64,000 bases of DNA, from NCBI RefSeq assembly GCF_037975245.1, contig NC_092580.1, positions 28,485,501-28,549,500 of the forward strand, written 5' to 3'. Below the pieces are notes generated by a model, which worked only from the letters and a program-made list of their open reading frames with translations, was not told where the DNA came from and made no database searches. Below are positions 54,236 to 64,000 of this stretch, piece by piece. The translations under genes were made by a program, and so were the position numbers. The DNA is from Apostichopus japonicus. Lineage: Eukaryota; Echinodermata; Holothuroidea; Aspidochirotida; Stichopodidae. The first letter of the stretch is position 1; the number at the start of each line of letters is the position of its first letter.

Positions 54236-54613
54236 CGTCCGATTACAGCCAAATTGTATAACCTTAACATATTTATGCCGGATCAAAAAAATACTGCACT
54301 TTGACAGATACGACCCATGGCTCCCTAACGGTACATCTTGACCCTCTTATTGCCGTCCGTTTTCCCAATGCAGGCTCTTGTCTTTCGATAGTCATGAAAT
54401 CAGTTCAGTTCTAAGATTAAATTCTAAGATAAAATTGCATAAGCTTAACATATTTATGCCGCGTCAAACATACTGGATTTTGATAGATACGACCTCTGGC
54501 TCCCTAACAGGATACATTTTTGACCCCCTCATTGCCGTCCGTATCCCCAAAGAGGGCCCTATTCTCTCGATAGTCGTAATATCAGTATTGTGCTAAGACT
54601 GGCTAATTACAGC
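54236..54613 (-). repeat. Two inverted units of the ~182-bp satellite
   Basis: Two diverged units, about 180 bp apart, match the reverse complement of the 62.3-64 kb array. Shared blocks include CATATTTATGCCG, GGCTCCCTAACAGGATACAT, TTGCCGTCCGT and TCTCTCGATAGTCGTAATAT. The second unit is closer to the array consensus than the first. Confidence 0.85.
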
Positions 54614-54634
54614 AAGGGCGGCGGAACCGGGGGA

Positions 54635-54865
54635 CATATCATCGATTTAAACTGGTATTTGTCGATTTAAATTGACATATACCGATTTATTTTACATATC
54701 ATCGATTTAAATTGTATATGTCGATTTAGATCGATTATATGTAGAATTAAACTGTTATATGTCGATTTAAATCGGTAGAAGTCAATTTAAGCTGCTGGAA
54801 ACTAGTATAGGTCGAAGGAAATTGAATTGGTATATGTCGATTTAAATCGGTATAAGTCGATTCCC
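54635..54865. repeat. Palindrome-rich GTCGATTTAAATCGGTA tandem
   Basis: About nine units of 20-30 bp are built around CGATTTAAAT or TGTCGATTTAAATCGGT, many self-complementary. It starts some 20 bp after the inverted satellite pair. It is AT-rich with regularly spaced CGATTTAAATCG-type palindromes. No gene is present. Confidence 0.8.
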
Positions 54866-54869
54866 CACA

Positions 54870-57800
54870 ATTTGAGACTGATTGCCCGCCATAGTGCTGT
54901 ACTATTTTGGTAGGTTCTACTGCATACACCACTGCGCATAAACGTAAACAGTATACTGTATTCAAATTTCAAACCAATCCGTTTTACTATATTCATTACA
55001 CGTTAACCCAGATTCAAATTTCTTACAAACATTTCAAATGGATGAGCGAACGATCCTGCTAGTCACTGTTTTACTGCTGATGTCGTATTTGAGGCTAATC
55101 CAACATCGAAGGCATTTAATATTAGGTCTTAACACCTAGGAAGGTATATGCGTAGGCTAATGTAACGTCATTATATGCTAGGCCATACGTAAGGGTTCTA
55201 GCCTTTTAGTACTGCCGTAGCAACCGAGTCCAAAATCATCCGTTTCGAAGTAATCATAAATTACCGTTTTTTTGGCCTCTTCAAAAACCTGTGAGTTTGG
55301 CGTACAATGAATTATAGTTTATTAGATTTAAGTGGACTGTCATTCAGTTTGTTCTAGTCTCACGAACTTAACGGTGACTTTTATGCAGTGTTGGTCGAAT
55401 CGGTGCCAAGAAAAATAAAATGTGTTTACGTATAGCGTCGTTAGGTATAGTGTTTCTGTTAAGAAAGGCCCGGCCTGACATTTGAACAAACACAACGTAG
55501 GTATACCTCACGCCTACTGCACGTTCAAAAATACCCGCCAAATTACAACTGAATAGAGCGGATATTATAACTTAGTCGGAAATCTCAGGTCACCATAAGT
55601 CCGCGACCGTTCACATTACATTTATTAAGAACGCAAGAGGGATTGCAGAAACCCCGAAAGAAGGATTATTCTTCAAAACGCACGCGGACTTGAAGTACGA
55701 GTACGCGAGTGTTCACACAAACACACATACATACACGCACCCACACACACGTACACGCATACATACATACATCATACATACATACATACATCCGTACATA
55801 CATACATATATAGACATGCACTCAAACCGATGAAAGCATCATACTTCTATGACATCGTGCAATAGCACCAACATAATATTGGGTTAAAATTATCACAAAT
55901 TCATTTCTATGCAGAGCATCTTTTTTATTCAAAATAGTTTCTTAAATGATTTGATTTAATATATGTTTATTGATATTTCCTTATTTTTTCAGTTGACCAA
56001 CACTTTGAAAACTGATGCTTTTTTTACTAACTCTTAATTTGCCTTTAATCGCTTTTATGGAATTTATCTATCATACGTTTTATTCTCTCTTATTAAACAT
56101 AATTGTATTTTATACTATTTATACTGGAATGAAAGATCGGAAACTGAAACTATAACTAGATCTAACAGCTAGGACATGTTCCTTTTGAATTTATGTGTGC
56201 TATGAAAAAGAGGTTCGACCCACACCCTCTATCCACTCTTGTTCAAACATATATTAAGTGGATGCCACCATGCATATACAAATTGAAATGATAAAACTAC
56301 CATTAATTTATCATGCACAACCAACCTGAACATTCTGCAGCTTGCTTGCATTTTGTGTGCATTGAATCCTTAGCTTTTTCTTAGTAAACTTGTCTAACAT
56401 TCTGTCCAGATGTTGATCAAGGAATGAAAAGAATGTAGTTTCACAGGTTTACATTAGCAAGACTTGAGAAATCAGCAGAAAGCTGTACAAATAGAAAAAT
56501 CTTTTATTACTACCAAGTATTATTCTCAGTATTGTTACCGGGATTTTAAGAGTTGCGCCAGCGCCGGGATACAACATCTTAAAAATTGTTTGCGTCCGCT
56601 CAGAAAAAACTTGCATCCACACGTTCCTCCATGAAAACATGCACTTTAAATTACCTCTACAGGAACGCACAATACTTAGTTGTAATGACCCCTGACAAAA
56701 ACATTGGCTTGTGCGCAACGGATATCCTATAGTTATAGGTTTATAATGTGCATATTGAAAATCATAAATGCAAATTATACAACTCATGCCTATGGAAGCG
56801 TGGGGACATTAATATTATATATATCATCTTAGATTACAAATAAATTCATGTGTTTGCACTGAAACCCTTTACAAGGTGTACTTACTATATAAAGAGAAGT
56901 GCAACTCATAGCAAGAATATTTTGACATAATGTGGTAGCCCATACATGCAATACAGACACAACTCTTTAAATGTACATTAATATTCACACAGATTGAAAC
57001 AGATTGAAAGAGGAAGGTGCCAACTGCATTATCAGTACGCAGCTGGTACGGTACGGTGCCAGCATTATTTTAATATATGCCAGCATTAATTTGAATTTAT
57101 GTCCACATCAAATCAATTTTATGTAGACATGAAAAGGTCCTGCCCTCTGATATGTCGTCATAATTTCTAAATTTTGTCCACTGTGGCCAACCATACACGT
57201 TGTGATATTTGAGAGTGCACATATGAGAGCCTATACTACAAACTTTGCTATCTCTACACGGGACAGCAACGTTGCAATTAGTTGCATTGAGACCGTCAGT
57301 ATAATGCGCTATATAAATAAGTTATTTAAACATAATACGTTGTGTTTATTGAGCACGATAAATGCAAAAATGTTTGCAGACAATGGTAGGGACTTTTAGC
57401 CAAACAAATCACAGTAAATTTGGAAACGCATCATTGACTGCTTTCAGCATGAAACTTCTTTGTAACGGGAGTGTTTTTAAACCTTCTGCTTTGCGGTTGA
57501 TTGTTATCATTTATTTGTTTTGAAACAAATTCAATCATCTATACAAAGGATTGGAAGAAATTTTGGTTCTTTTGAGAAGTTGCGGTTTTTTTAAAAGAAA
57601 GAAAGAAAGATATTATTCCAAAGAGTACGAAAACATGTTATTGGAAACCTGCTCAAATACCGAATCATGTGTCGTTGTACTCTTGTTTACACAATTTACA
57701 CGTTGACACTTGGGGTTATATCTACGATTTGTGCAAACAGATGAATATTTTTTTTTCAACTCCCTGGTTTAAAGTTGCAGTTAGAACGGCATGTCTATTA

Positions 57801-58960
57801 AGTGTTAATATGAATGAGGAATTGTTATAACGGAACGCCATTACTCTTTTAGAGATGTGTAACCATTTTCTTTAAAACTTTCCTAGCTTCCAAGATTGTT
57901 ATTATTTTGAATTCTGATACATGAACTCATACTTTCATTTGTGGCTTCATCATCTGTTACTAACAATGTGTTCAAATTTGTTGTATCACAGTGTTCTTGT
58001 GTTTAATTGTTTCCACCTGGTAAGTTGCATCACATAATTTAAAAAACAAAAAAGCACTCACGGTTACAGTTTACCGTTAATCAATGAACCACAGGTAGGG
58101 ATGTGTCTGTTGTATAAAGCTTTACAAGATTGATTGCCCTACACAACAAACAATAACAACACCACTGAACTGAACAATGTGGCAACAAACACGTATTTAA
58201 TGTAGATCCCACCCGTACAGTATACCCACAAAGAAATGTGTAATATACAATCGAGTCCAGTTTTCTGCACTCGGACTTTAGACCAATTCCAATTTGGTAT
58301 ATCATCTTGCTTGGTCTTGGCAAATCTCTTATTTCTGAAGTTTACTCTTTGAGTGTCCAGAATGAGCACTTATGTAAGGAGTCAATGCAGTCTTACACAT
58401 TTAGCCACACATTCAATGAATATCTTCTTGTTTAAAGCAAATCATATGAAGCCAATGTTTCGATTGGTTGCTGCTATTCGTCATATGGTAGATTCTTTAG
58501 CATAAACGATAGTGGCTTTGTAATTTATATAGAGACTGTGTGTATACGGTAATTCTCACAATATAACTCCATTTCAATTAGATCCTTTCATCGTTCAAAG
58601 CTGTTTCAAAGTTATGGTTACAAAGATAAAACGGTGATCATATAGATGTCATTTTGATCTTAGTTATACAGTGAAAAGCAGTGTGATGTGACAAACAATA
58701 ATTCACAATGACACAGGCTGTCCTGAAATGACCATTGACCTCAGCAACTGGCTTCTTGTACTAAATGTGATATATCAAAATACTAAATATGACATCTGTC
58801 CTTGTTAAAATATTGTGATAAACAATGGTTTCCACAATTTGACCCCTGGTGAACTCAACGAATATATGACCTCCGCCCACAACATAAGGCTCAATATCAC
58901 AATATTGGGACTACTAGCCCCCTTCATCATCTACATAGCTGGCTGGTGAATGCCAGCTGA
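54870..58960. other. Gene-free repeat-rich region
   Basis: No exon could be supported. A (CA)n/(CATA)n simple repeat occupies about 55710-55815. The stretch 55975-56150 ends in TTTATACTGGAATGAAAG, resembling the end of the LINE tail at 4090-4105, and may be another decayed LINE 3' end. A short (AAAG)n run lies near 57595-57610. Confidence 0.5.
55710..55815. repeat. (CA)n / (CATA)n microsatellite
   Basis: A compound simple repeat of CACA and TACA/CATA units with few interruptions. Such tracts are common in animal intergenic DNA. Confidence 0.9.
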
Positions 58961-58971
58961 ACATACACTCT

Positions 58972-59231
58972 CAGGCGCGTATCCAGGGAGACGCGTTGGG
59001 GCGTGCGCCCCCCGGGTAAGAAAAAGAGGAGAGAAAAAGAAAAGAGAAGAAAGGGGAAAAAGAGGAGGAAGGAGAGAAAGGAAGGGAAACGAAAAAGAAA
59101 AAAGAGAGAAAAAGAAGAAAGGGAGAAAAGGAGGGAGCAGAAGAAAAACGCCAAGACATCGCCAAGATGGTGGCGCTCCGCTTAGATAGTACTTTGCGCC
59201 CCCGGGTTAGAAAATCCTGGATACGCCCCTG
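58972..59231. mobile_element. MITE with CAGGGGCGTATCCAGG termini
   Basis: The 260-bp element has 16-bp terminal inverted repeats (CAGGCGCGTATCCAGG left; right end the complement of CAGGGGCGTATCCAGG), differing at one position. Inside is a ~115-bp purine-only tract (about 59018-59150). No convincing flanking duplication was found. The internal GTGGCGCTCCGCTTAGATAG block is shared with the hAT-type element at 41604-41970, so the two are related despite different ends. Confidence 0.75.
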
Positions 59232-59575
59232 ATACCTGTTTTGCTGCGTGACGTCGTACGGGTTCGAATAAGCAATTACAAGTTGTACGCCCTTCAGTGT
59301 GCATTCAGTACTCACACTCACTTTCCCAAATCTATGCTAAAAAGTTTCTTTCGGAAAGTTTGTCTGAAAAGTTTGACTACCTGAAAATAATCTATTTTTA
59401 GTGTCGTTACTCAGATGTGGAACATACACTGAGTTCAAACCAGGCAAATGTCAATAATTGACATTTGTAAGACTATCTTTGTTCAGTCGGAAGGAAGTGT
59501 GTTTATTGCAAACTTATTAACATTTTAAAGAAGTCAATAATTTGTTAACACTTATATCGGTGTTATAACTCTATC

Positions 59576-59916
59576 CAGTGGCGTTGGAAGGTACTTTCTT
59601 TTGAGTAGGGGGGGGGGCTGAAGACTGATGGCCGGCCTGGGGAGGGGTCTAAGGGGAGGGGGTGTTTTTTAGCATTTTCAGGTGGCCTCAGATGCAATTT
59701 GGTGCAATATAACACACATCAACACCCACTCCATTTTGTAAATAATTTTGCATTTTCACCTGGCCTAGATGCAATTTGGTGCTCCAAATGAGATTTTGTT
59801 CTCATTTGGAAATCAAAAAGGAGTTTTCTGACCTGCGAAGCGGGGGGGGGGGGGGCGAAATGATACTTCCGCCCCTCCATACTTTTCACTGGGGGGCTGG
59901 CGCCCCCCAGCCCCCC
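59576..59916. mobile_element. Truncated copy of the 61633 hAT-type MITE
   Basis: The copy begins CAGTGGCGTTGGAAGGTACT and stays collinear with the complete copy at 61633-61997 for about 340 bp (shared: GACTGATGGCCGGCCTGG, CAGATGCAATTTGGTGC twice, GGGGGCTGGCGCCCCCCAGC). The right terminal repeat is missing. Instead, the sequence right of 59916 is an inverted copy of part of the element (TCAGAAAACTCCTTTTTGAT), giving a hairpin-like arrangement with 59810-59835. Confidence 0.8.
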
Positions 59917-59939
59917 TGTTCTCAGGTCAGAAAACTCCT

Positions 59940-60796
59940 TTTTGATTTCCTGGGGTTTGTTTTAACCCTTTTCAAGGGGGCGAGAAAGACATCACTCAAA
60001 GTTTTATAATAATACCTTTTACGGTTTTAAAAATATAACACTCAATTCTGGTTGCATTTAACTCTTTTCAAGGGTGTATATACACTTTGAAAGTGTTGAG
60101 ATTCATTATTTTTCATTAAACAAGTGTTTGCCCAGTATTTCAATCAAGATATTGCATGGTATTCAACTGAAAAATGCGAATATGGAATAACTTTCTGTTT
60201 TCAACACATTTTAATATCAAACTCAATTAAGAACAATAAAAGTAAAGCAAGTGATCTTTTGTGAAAAACACTGTAACATAGCAATACAATTTAAAAACAA
60301 TAAACGCTCCTTTTAAAATGCATGGCAATATATGAAAACTTTAACACGTGGTGGGGGAATATGCTGATGCTGTATTACGGAAATGTATACCTTGGCAGAT
60401 AAAGCTATTCTCTTACATTAATCATTAACATAAAAACATTGTCCATAGTACAAAAATAGTACTTTCCTAACACCGTAATGTTTCTTAAAGTCTCAAAAGC
60501 CACCCCCCCCCCCAAAAAAAATCTCACTTTCATTTCTAGAGTCATCACACTGAAAAACCTCTATCTAAAGTTCTAGTCACCAATTCCAAAGATTAATTTT
60601 GTTTGTCCATTGAACCAATGTTGAATATAGCATCACTGCAGAGAAATAAAGATGATTAGGAAATTAGGCTGCTTAAGAGGAACTATTCCAAAATAACATT
60701 GCCCTTTTTATGGGGTAGAAATAGTTATCAAGAAACTAAACAATGTTACTGTGCCATTGCTTAGAATGCAGGTAAATACATAACTGACTTAAAAAG
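59940..60796. other. AT-rich region without recognised features
   Basis: Nothing identifiable except homopolymer patches (a C run followed by an A run near 60502-60521). It could include a 3' UTR if the candidate exon at 60797-60936 is real. Confidence 0.4.
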
Positions 60797-60936
60797 TCAA
60801 TCGACATCAGAAACAGGGTCTACTGGGTAAATGCTTCCTAATCCACGACAAGAAAAATGACCCAACATAGGTTCAAGATACAAGGAGGGCTCGGTATGCT
60901 GCTTCCCTGATTCCTTCACTGCTGGCTTCACTGAGG
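60797..60936 (-). CDS. Possible terminal exon of an unrecognised gene
   Basis: On the minus strand a good acceptor (pyrimidine-rich CTTATTTCTTTTCAG ending at 60937) is followed by 46 codons to a TGA at 60797. The peptide includes KPAVKESGKQHTEPSLYLEP and ends YPVDPVSDVD, with a balanced composition unlike the AT-driven chance frames nearby. No family was recognised. Upstream exons would lie at higher coordinates, beyond the transposon and satellite and probably outside the window. It may equally be chance, so treat it as a candidate only. Confidence 0.3.
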
Positions 60937-61632
60937 CTGAAAAGAAATAAGAATAACAAGATACTGTTACTGCGTCTAAATTGACATCATTTTCTACCAT
61001 GGTGATCAGTTTTTAATAGGCAGCTTTTACCGCCCCGTAAATTCTAGGTTTTTACCAGGAATTTTTCCCCACCTAAAAGTGTAAAAAAACCCGGGAAAAA
61101 CCTAAAATTGTATTTGAATCTTCCCAAATTATGCAGAATTCATTGTTGAAGAGAATTAAACCTCCTACAAGTGAATCACACTATTAGAAATGGGCTATTT
61201 TACAGGTCTGTACAATCAATACCGGTAGCAAGAATTTGTAATTCCATACATATACACATCTCTATACACATGACACAACATAACACATAATTTGTCCAGT
61301 CACCTTTTTGATTCCCTGCTACAGGCCAGCAAAGAGTCACAGGAGTTATTTGTTGATGCATTGTTTGTACACAATAAATACAAAAATCATGGTTAGCCAC
61401 AATGGAAATCAAAACTCGCCAATCCCCCATATATCAGTCAACTTGTCACCTCTGTTACTGTTACTTGTCATTTAGCCTGATACTGCTAGGATCGAAACGT
61501 CAGGCCAACTTACTTTTACACAACCTGTCACTCCGTTAACTCGACATTAAGTCAACTCGATATAAAGTTAAGTCGACAAGAAGTCAACCATAAAGTCCAA
61601 ACACTTTTTTGTTCCCTCATTGTAATATACCC

Positions 61633-61997
61633 CAGTGGCGCAGGAAGGTACTTTTGAGTGGGGGGCTAAAGACTGATGGCCGGCCTGGGGGAGGGGTCTA
61701 AGGGGAGGGGGTGTCCCCCTCCCCTTTGGATTTTTTTGCATTTCCAGGTGGCCTCAGATGCAATTTGGTGCAATATAGCACACTTCAACACCCACTCCAT
61801 TTTGTAAACTTAATTTTGTATTTTCACCTGGCCTAAGATGCAATTTGGTGCTCCAAATGAGATTTTTTTTCTCATTTGGAAATGAAAAAGGGGTTTTCTG
61901 ACTTGCGAACCGGGGGGGCGGAATGATACTTCCGCCCCTCCACATTTTTCACTGGGGGGGCTGGCGCCCCCCAGCCCCCCCGGTTCCTGCGCCCTTG
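61633..61997. mobile_element. Complete non-autonomous hAT-type MITE with perfect TSD
   Basis: The 365-bp element starts CAGTGGCGCAGGAA and ends TTCCTGCGCCCTTG. It is flanked by ATATACCC on both sides (61625-61632 and 61998-62005), a perfect 8-bp target duplication. The interior has two CAGATGCAATTTGGTGC-like direct repeats and a GC-rich palindrome (GGGGGCTGGCGCCCCCCAGC) near the right end. It has no coding capacity and is clearly younger or better preserved than its relative at 59576. Confidence 0.92.
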
Positions 61998-62295
61998 ATA
62001 TACCCGATTGCGAGTAGGCCGACTGTTAACTATTAAAAATTTTCTCTAAGCGATATTGCCAATTTCCATTTTTGTATAGCCTAACTATTCTATCTACCTC
62101 AATTCAAAACGTAAATATCGGACAAACTAATGAAAAGAGAAGAGATTATCAAACATAAATTTACTTAAAATTCAATATTCGGGGAAAGTCGACTTTGCCT
62201 CCCTTTCCCCCGAAATATTGACCCTGCAAGCCTGTATGTAGGCCTACTACCTTTACCTTGGAAAAATTTACAAAACATATATGGCTACTAACATG

Positions 62296-64000
62296 GCTAC
62301 TAAGGGGCCAGGGGTCGTATCTATCAAAATCCTGTATGTTTGGTCCGGCATAAATGTGTTTAGATTATGCAATTTGACTGTAATTATCCAGTCTTAGCAC
62401 AATACTGATATTACGACTATCGAGAGAATAAGACCCTCTTTGGGCATACGGACGGCAATGAGGGGGTCAAAATGTATTCTGTTAGGGAGCCAGAGGTGGT
62501 ATCTATCAAAATCCAGTATGTTTGATCCGGCATAAATATGTTTAGGTTATGCAATTTGGCTGTAATCAGCCGCCGGTATTATAACTAAACTGAAATAACA
62601 ACTATCGATTGAAAAGCGCCCTCTTTGGGCATACGGACAACAATGAGGGGGTCGAAATCATTCCTGATACGGGGCCATGGAGAGTATCTATGAAAATCCA
62701 GTATGTTTGGTCCGGCATAAATATGTTCAGTCTATGCAATTTGACTGTAATTAGCCAGTCTTAGTACAATACTGATATTACGACTATCGAGAGAATAGGG
62801 CCCTCTTTGGACATACGGACGACAATGAGGGGGTCAAAATCATTCCTGATACGGGGCCATGGAGAGTATCTATGAAAATCCAGTATGTTTGGTCCGGCAT
62901 AAATATGTTTAGGTTATGCAATTTGACTGTAATTAGCCAGTCTTAGTACAATACTGATATTACGACTATCGAGAGAATAGGGCCCTCTTTGGGCATACGG
63001 ACGGCAATGAGAGGGTCAAAGTGTATCCTGTTAGGGAGCCAGAGGTCGTATCTATGAAAATCCAGTATGTTTGATCCGGCATAAATATGTTTAGGTTATG
63101 CAATTTGACTGTAGATAGCCAGTCTTAGTACAATACTGATATTACGACTATCGAGAGAATAGGGCCCTACTTGGGCATACGGACAACAATGAGGGGGTCA
63201 AAATGTATCCTGTTAGGGAGCCAGAAGTCGTATCTATGAAAATCCAGTATGTTTGGTCCGGCATAAATATGTTTAGGTTATGCAATTTGACTGTAATTAG
63301 TCAGTCTTAGTACTATATACTGATATTACGACTATCGGGAGAATAGGGCCCTTTTTGGGCATACGGACGGCAATGAGGGGGTCAAAATCATTCCTGATAC
63401 GGGGCCATGTAGCGTATCTATGAAAATCCAGTATGTTTGGTTAAATATAAATATATTCAGTTAATGCAATTTGACTATAATTAGCCAGTCTTATTACAAT
63501 ACTGATATTAAGACTATCCAGAGAATAGGGCTCTCTTTGGGCATACGGACGGCTATGAGGGGGTCAAAATCATTCCTGATACGGGGCCATGGAGAGTATC
63601 AATGAAAATCCAGTATGTTTAGTCCGGCATAAATATGTCCAGTTTATGCAATTTGACTATAATTAGCCAGTCTTATTACAATACTGATATTACCACTATC
63701 GAGAGAATAGGGCCCTTTTGGGCATACGGACGACAATGAATGGGCCAAAATCATTCCTTATACGGGGCCATGGAGAGTATCTATGAAAATCCAGTATGTT
63801 TGGTCCGGCATAAATATGTTTAGTTAATGCAATTTGACTGTAATTAGCCAGTCTTATTACAATACTGATATTACGACTATCCAGAGAATAGGGCCCTCTT
63901 TGGGCATAAGTACGGTAATGAGAGGGTGAAGATGTGTCCTGATACGGGGCCAGGGGTCGCATCTATCAAACTCCAGTATGTTTGGTCCGGCATAAATATG
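62296..64000 (+). repeat. ~182-bp satellite array, running off the window
   Basis: More than nine head-to-tail units are present. The GTATGTTTGGTCCGGCATAA-type landmark starts at 62334, 62516, 62701, 62883, 63065, 63247, 63431, 63613, 63794 and 63976, giving spacings of 181-185 bp. Units share CGACTATCGAGAGAATAGGG and GGGCATACGGACGGCAATGA with scattered substitutions. Two subtypes alternate irregularly after the GAGGGGGTCAAA block (GTTAGGGAGCCAGAGG or GATACGGGGCCATGGAGAG). Long open frames across units are by-products of the period. The right end lies outside the window, so array size is unknown. Confidence 0.95.

Noticed and set aside
62296-64000. CRISPR-like array or coding repeat protein
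   Set aside because: Units are directly adjacent with no unique spacers, the DNA is from an animal, and frames break between units; it is a satellite.

Overview
The window is animal nuclear DNA: multi-exon genes with GT-AG introns, AT-rich non-coding sequence, and many dispersed and tandem repeats. Protein content and intron positions (an alpha-tubulin gene split after codon 1, within codon 76 and after codon 125) fit an invertebrate deuterostome. An echinoderm is my best guess, but no single feature proves it. No rRNA, no intact tRNA gene and no CRISPR array was seen.

Layout. 1-6459 is gene-free and repeat-rich: a ~25-bp minisatellite, a tandem cluster of SINE-like units headed by the 5' end of U2 snRNA, a tRNA-headed SINE and the 3' end of a LINE. 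6460-21847 (+) holds a complete 11-exon TBC1D22 Rab-GAP gene (526 aa). Its intron 9 carries a young full-length BEL/Pao LTR retrotransposon at 14318-20861, antisense to the gene, with LTRs identical by eye and an open 1753-aa gag-pol frame. 26574-33185 (-) is a complete four-exon alpha-tubulin gene (451 aa). 38070-52179 (-) is a complete 15-exon gene for a 1590-aa DUF4062 / STAND-type NTPase / TPR protein, best matched to TTC41. Every splice junction of the three genes was placed by hand and keeps frame. From 52.7 kb to the end there is no convincing complete gene, only non-autonomous hAT-type elements (two with perfect 8-bp target duplications), simple repeats, one possible terminal exon at 60797-60936, and a ~182-bp satellite array running off the right edge. 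Two units of the same satellite lie inverted at ~54.24-54.61 kb.

The three genes are not an operon and have no shared pathway beyond general cell biology: Rab GTPase control, microtubules, and a TPR/NTPase protein whose relatives include the ciliary protein nephrocystin-3. The most unusual items are the U2-headed SINE cluster, the fresh BEL/Pao insertion, the satellite with its inverted outpost, and the acidic insert and basic tail of the TTC41-like protein.
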